From RGIG3872 sp045660245 (GTDB lineage: Bacteria > Bacillota > Clostridia > Christensenellales > UBA1242), in assembly GCA_045660245.1 (NCBI GenBank), contig JAZRDJ010000011.1, forward strand, positions 1 to 17,656: a stretch of 17,656 nucleotides of DNA, in the 5' to 3' direction. The position numbers and the translations under genes were made by a program. Shown here piece by piece: positions 15,028 to 17,656 of this stretch; the stretch's first letter is position 1, and every line of letters begins with the position of its first letter. The notes below the pieces were generated by a model. The model had not been told where the DNA came from. It worked only from the letters and a program-made list of their open reading frames with translations, and made no database searches.

Positions 15028-15519
15028 ATGATTTATGTTTTGATCTGCTCAATTGTTGTGGTGAGTGGCTATCTCGGGAATATAATTGCTGGAAAGTTCA
15101 AAAGAAGGGTTGAAGTTTTTGAATTGATGGCAAAGTTTGCGGATTTTTTGTCAATTAATGTATGTCATTTGTCGGATGAGATTGATGTAATTTTTCAAAA
15201 ATTTATTTTTGAAATAGATGAGAAATATAGAGATGATGTTTTGAAAATTTGTAAAATTTGCAAAGGAGAACAAAATGTCACATTTGAAGAGATTGAATTC
15301 ATGAGGCTACTAAAAGAAAAAGAAAAAAATGAGATAAAAAACTTTCTTTCGGGGATTGGAAAATTTAATTCAGAATCACAGGTACATGTTGCAAAGAGTT
15401 ACAAACATGTTTTTGAAAATTTCATGAATGTGGCAAAAGATGAGAAAAAGCAAAAAGGTGACATTGCTGTTAAGATATGTGTGTCAATTGGTGTGATAGT
15501 ATGTATACTCATTGTTTAG
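15028..15519 (+). CDS. spoIIIAB: Stage III sporulation protein AB
   Basis: This 163-residue protein is an inner-membrane component of the mother cell-forespore channel; B. subtilis SpoIIIAB has 171 residues. It has an N-terminal membrane segment (MIYVLICSIVVVSGYLGNII), a long charged helical middle, and a C-terminal hydrophobic segment (VKICVSIGVIVCILIV). This architecture, related to type II secretion F-domain proteins, plus the operon position supports the call. Sequence motifs alone would be weak. The ATG at 15028 is 12 bases after spoIIIAA; GGGTGAT at 15019-15025 is a very close ribosome binding site. Confidence 0.87.
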   Translation: MIYVLICSIVVVSGYLGNIIAGKFKRRVEVFELMAKFADFLSINVCHLSDEIDVIFQKFIFEIDEKYRDDVLKICKICKGEQNVTFEEIEFMRLLKEKEKNEIKNFLSGIGKFNSESQVHVAKSYKHVFENFMNVAKDEKKQKGDIAVKICVSIGVIVCILIV

Positions 15520-15532
15520 AGGAGAAATTTGT

Positions 15533-15730
15533 ATGGGGATTGAAATTATATTCAAGATTGCAGCAATTGGGATTTTGACTGCCATGATCAATCAAATATT
15601 GTCGAGTACAGGAAAGTCCGAACTTGCAACTCTCACAAACCTTGCAAGTTTGGTAATTGTTCTTGCAATGGTTTTGTCAATGATTGTTGATTTGTTTGAT
15701 AGTGTAAAATCAATTTTTAATTTATTTTGA
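15533..15730 (+). CDS. spoIIIAC: Stage III sporulation protein AC
   Basis: This 65-residue protein with two membrane helices is a small channel component; the family is about 65-68 residues. It starts MGIEIIFKIAAIGILTAMIN and ends DLFDSVKSIFNLF, like its homologues. The frame could extend back to TTG 15512, but AGGAGA at 15520-15525 selects ATG 15533. The middle of the gene contains a strong inverted repeat (15618-15653). It is related to SpoIIIAD, the next gene. Confidence 0.92.
   Translation: MGIEIIFKIAAIGILTAMINQILSSTGKSELATLTNLASLVIVLAMVLSMIVDLFDSVKSIFNLF
15618..15653 (+). repeat. Inverted repeat (hairpin) inside spoIIIAC
   Basis: CCGAACTTGCAA (15618-15629) and TTGCAAGTTTGG (15642-15653) can form a 12-bp stem with one G-T pair and a 12-base loop; the inner nine pairs are perfect. 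It encodes two Leu-Ala pairs, which partly explains the repeated CTTGCA. It is not followed by a T run. A role in mRNA stability or in differential expression within the operon is only a possibility. Confidence 0.6.
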
Positions 15731-15741
15731 CGAGGCAAATC

Positions 15742-15749
15742 AAAGGAGA
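15742..15749 (+). promoter_or_regulatory. Ribosome binding site deciding the spoIIIAD start
   Basis: AAAGGAGA lies 7 bases before TTG 15757. It therefore favours that codon over the earlier in-frame TTG at 15727, which has no such site and overlaps the spoIIIAC stop. Confidence 0.75.
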
Positions 15750-15756
15750 TTTTGTT

Positions 15757-16137
15757 TTGATATACAAGATAATTGCTGTTGGGTTTTTGACCATAATTTT
15801 GAGTTCGTCATTGAAGAGTGTGAAAAGTGATTATTCATTGCTTGTTGGAATTTGTGGTGGGCTCATAATTTTTTATTTGATATTGAATGGGGTTACTGAT
15901 TTGTTTGAGAATTTGAGTTTGTTTCAAGGATCATCAAAGATCTCTCCAGAAATTATCACGGCGCTGGTCAAGGTGATGGGGATTGGTTATGTCACTGAAA
16001 TTTGTTCGGATATTGCTGAAGATAGTGGGAACAAGTTTGTTGCAAATAATGTTGTTCTTGGAGGAAAGATTGCTATATGTGTCATGATTTTTCCGGTTGT
16101 AAAAAGTTTGTTTGGGGCAATAATTTCTCTAATATAA
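15757..16137 (+). CDS. spoIIIAD: Stage III sporulation protein AD
   Basis: SpoIIIAD is a multi-helix membrane component of the channel. From TTG 15757 it has 126 residues; B. subtilis SpoIIIAD has 133. The N-terminus MIYKIIAVGFLTIIL resembles SpoIIIAC, its shorter relative. The segment ITALVKVMGIGYVTEICSDIAEDSGN is the well-conserved family core, and KIAICVMIFPVVKSLFGAIISLI forms the last helix. The start is decided by the site at 15742-15749. Its last 61 bases overlap the longest open reading of spoIIIAE. Confidence 0.92.
   Translation: MIYKIIAVGFLTIILSSSLKSVKSDYSLLVGICGGLIIFYLILNGVTDLFENLSLFQGSSKISPEIITALVKVMGIGYVTEICSDIAEDSGNKFVANNVVLGGKIAICVMIFPVVKSLFGAIISLI
16060..16067 (+). promoter_or_regulatory. 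Possible ribosome binding site for spoIIIAE inside spoIIIAD
   Basis: GGAGGAAA lies 9 bases before ATG 16077, or 12 bases counted from the GGAGG core. It is also the coding sequence for Gly-Gly-Lys in SpoIIIAD, so it may be incidental. Confidence 0.35.
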
Positions 16138-17351
16138 GCACAAAAAGACCAAAATTAATAACAATATTTTGTTTTATTGCGGTATTTATTTTAATGCATA
16201 ATATTCAAAACAATATCATGATTTGCTTTGCAGAAAATAATACTGGAGGAGTTGTTCGAGACAATCTTGAAATTGAACTTGAAAAAAATACAAATGATAT
16301 TCTTAATGATATAGATTTTGCCGATATTGACAAAATAATAAGTGATTTGCAATTAAATGAAGGTAATTTTGCAGATTTTTCATCAATGGTTTCAGCAATT
16401 ATGTCTGGTGAACTGGATTTTTCATTTGATTCGATAGTAGGGGTTTTTAAAGATGGTTTTGTGGAATTTGTCAAGGATTTGTTGTCTCCGCTATGTTTGA
16501 TTTTTTTGATAATTCTGCTTTCGAATATTGTGTCTTCATATTCATCAAAAAAAATGTCATCGTCAATACATGATGTTGTTAGGTTTGCGTGTCTGTCAGT
16601 AATTGTGATTGTGGTTTCTGTACTTTTGAAAAATGTGATTGATGTTGCAAAGGGAACTCTTCAGGGGTTGATTGAGCAAGTTAATGCTATTTGTCCAATA
16701 CTTTTGACACTCATGGTTTCAGTTGGGGGTGTTACAAGTTCTGCTTCATTATCTCCGATAATTTTGTTTTTTTCAAACAATATTGCAAATATATTTTATT
16801 ATATATTATTTCCTATTTTTGTTCTAATTGTTATTATTTCAATAATTTCAAATTTATCAAAAGATAAAAAAGTTGGGGATTTGGGAACTTTTTTTGGATC
16901 ATTGTTTAAATGGATTCTGGGAACAGTTTGTACAATATTCATGGCAGTTCTTTCGATCAATGGAATTTTGAGTATTGGTAAAGATGGTCTTTCTGTAAAG
17001 GCTGCAAAGTATGCAATAAAGAATTATATTCCATTTTTGGGTGGATATATTTCTGAGGGATTTGAGATTGTAAAAGTTGGAAGTTTGGTTGTCAAAAATG
17101 CAATCGGTCTTGGTTCGATTATTTTGATTTTTTTCACTCTTGTGAAACCGTTATTGTATCTCTGTTCTTTGTCGCTTGGGTTCAAGTTGGTCGCTGGGGT
17201 TTCTGGTGTAATTGATAATACTGATATTTCAAAATTGCTTTTTAAACTTTCAAATGCTCTCAAATATTTGATTGCAATTTTGGTTGGAGTTGCTTGTATG
17301 TATTTGCTGATTTTGCTTTTTATTATTGGTTCTGGGAATATGATTTTGTAA
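16077..17351 (+). CDS. spoIIIAE: Stage III sporulation protein AE
   Basis: SpoIIIAE is a large polytopic membrane protein of the mother cell-forespore channel. The longest reading has 424 residues. A hydrophobic signal-like segment (LITIFCFIAVFILM, about residues 27-40) is followed by a soluble, Asp/Asn-rich region. About seven or eight membrane helices then run to the C-terminus, including the family-like stretches AICPILLTLMVSVGG and NGILSIGKDGLSVKAAKYAI. The start is uncertain. ATG 16077 overlaps spoIIIAD by 61 bases. The next in-frame ATG, 16194, would cut the signal segment, and no GTG or TTG lies between. An ATA at 16134 overlapping the spoIIIAD stop would give the most typical N-terminus. 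The call itself is secure. Confidence 0.92.
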   Translation: MCHDFSGCKKFVWGNNFSNISTKRPKLITIFCFIAVFILMHNIQNNIMICFAENNTGGVVRDNLEIELEKNTNDILNDIDFADIDKIISDLQLNEGNFADFSSMVSAIMSGELDFSFDSIVGVFKDGFVEFVKDLLSPLCLIFLIILLSNIVSSYSSKKMSSSIHDVVRFACLSVIVIVVSVLLKNVIDVAKGTLQGLIEQVNAICPILLTLMVSVGGVTSSASLSPIILFFSNNIANIFYYILFPIFVLIVIISIISNLSKDKKVGDLGTFFGSLFKWILGTVCTIFMAVLSINGILSIGKDGLSVKAAKYAIKNYIPFLGGYISEGFEIVKVGSLVVKNAIGLGSIILIFFTLVKPLLYLCSLSLGFKLVAGVSGVIDNTDISKLLFKLSNALKYLIAILVGVACMYLLILLFIIGSGNMIL

Positions 17352-17369
17352 TTTTTTTGGAGTTTTGAT

Positions 17370-17546
17370 ATGGGGTTAATTCAGGATTGGATTGTTTTAA
17401 TTGTGTCAGCGACATTGCTTGTTGTGGTTTTGAAAATGATTTTACCACTTGGAAAAATGAATGGATTTTGCAATGATGTATTAAACTTGTTTTATATATA
17501 CATTGTGATCTCTCCAATATTGAATCTATTAATTAAATATGTTTAA
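17370..17546 (+). CDS. spoIIIAF: Short stage III sporulation protein AF
   Basis: This 58-residue protein starts MGLIQDWIVLIVSATLLVVV and has two hydrophobic segments, about residues 7-25 and 38-57. These match in layout the two membrane helices at the N-terminus of SpoIIIAF, including the ILPLGKM link between them and the ISPILNLL end. B. subtilis SpoIIIAF is about 206 residues, with a soluble domain after the helices; here TAA follows directly and no continuation is readable in any frame. TTGGAG at 17358-17363 is a suitable ribosome binding site, 6 bases before ATG. Position after spoIIIAE supports the call. It could be a naturally minimal form or a truncation. Confidence 0.8.
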   Translation: MGLIQDWIVLIVSATLLVVVLKMILPLGKMNGFCNDVLNLFYIYIVISPILNLLIKYV

Positions 17547-17656
17547 AAACCGCAAAATATGTAAAAATATAGTGAAAAACGCTATAAAAACATAAAGATC
17601 CAGTGTTTTGTATGTAAAAATGAGGAATATCTGTCAAGTTAAAATCATAAATAATT
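17547..17656. other. A/T-rich intergenic end of window
   Basis: This 110-base stretch after spoIIIAF holds no recognisable gene, terminator or promoter. An ATG at 17620 is open to the window edge but has no ribosome binding site and gives only 12 unrevealing codons. spoIIIAG would be expected to start beyond the edge. Confidence 0.5.

Noticed and set aside
17608..17656. Start of a next gene at TTG 17608 or ATG 17620
   Set aside because: No ribosome binding site and too few codons before the window ends.

Overview
All genes in this window lie on the + strand. The sequence is low in G+C, most genes carry strong AGGAGG-type ribosome binding sites, and several start at TTG or GTG. The gene order is the translation/envelope cluster typical of Bacillota (frr, uppS, cdsA, rseP, polC position, rimP, nusA, rnpM, ylxQ, infB, rbfA, nrnA, truB), followed by efp and the spoIIIA sporulation operon. 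This points to an endospore-forming, probably uncultured, member of the Clostridia. I cannot name a genus from sequence alone.

Region 1 (1-5398) holds ribosome recycling factor, an unrecognised 65-residue protein, undecaprenyl diphosphate synthase, CDP-diglyceride synthase, the site-2 protease RseP, and a protein at the usual polC position. That protein keeps the PolC N-terminal region, OB fold and 3'-5' exonuclease, but has no PHP or polymerase domain. The dxr, ispG and proS genes often found in this stretch are absent.

Region 2 (5399-13356) starts with a consensus sigma-A promoter and a short leader with a hairpin. It continues as rimP, nusA, rnpM (ylxR), ylxQ, infB, rbfA, nrnA, truB and an endonuclease IV-like TIM-barrel gene, packed with short gaps or overlaps. 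infB ends early at a TAG. The missing end of the IF2 C-terminal domain is still readable just downstream, up to 10282, but is interrupted by stops.

Region 3 (13357-17656) has efp with its own promoter and a rho-independent terminator. The spoIIIA operon follows: spoIIIAA, AB, AC, AD, AE and a very short AF. These encode the ATPase and membrane parts of the mother cell-forespore channel; spoIIIAG and AH would lie beyond the right edge.

The observations most worth a second look are the broken IF2 C-terminus, the polymerase-less PolC-like protein, the 58-residue SpoIIIAF, the rimP leader with its possible alternative pairings, and a strong inverted repeat inside spoIIIAC.
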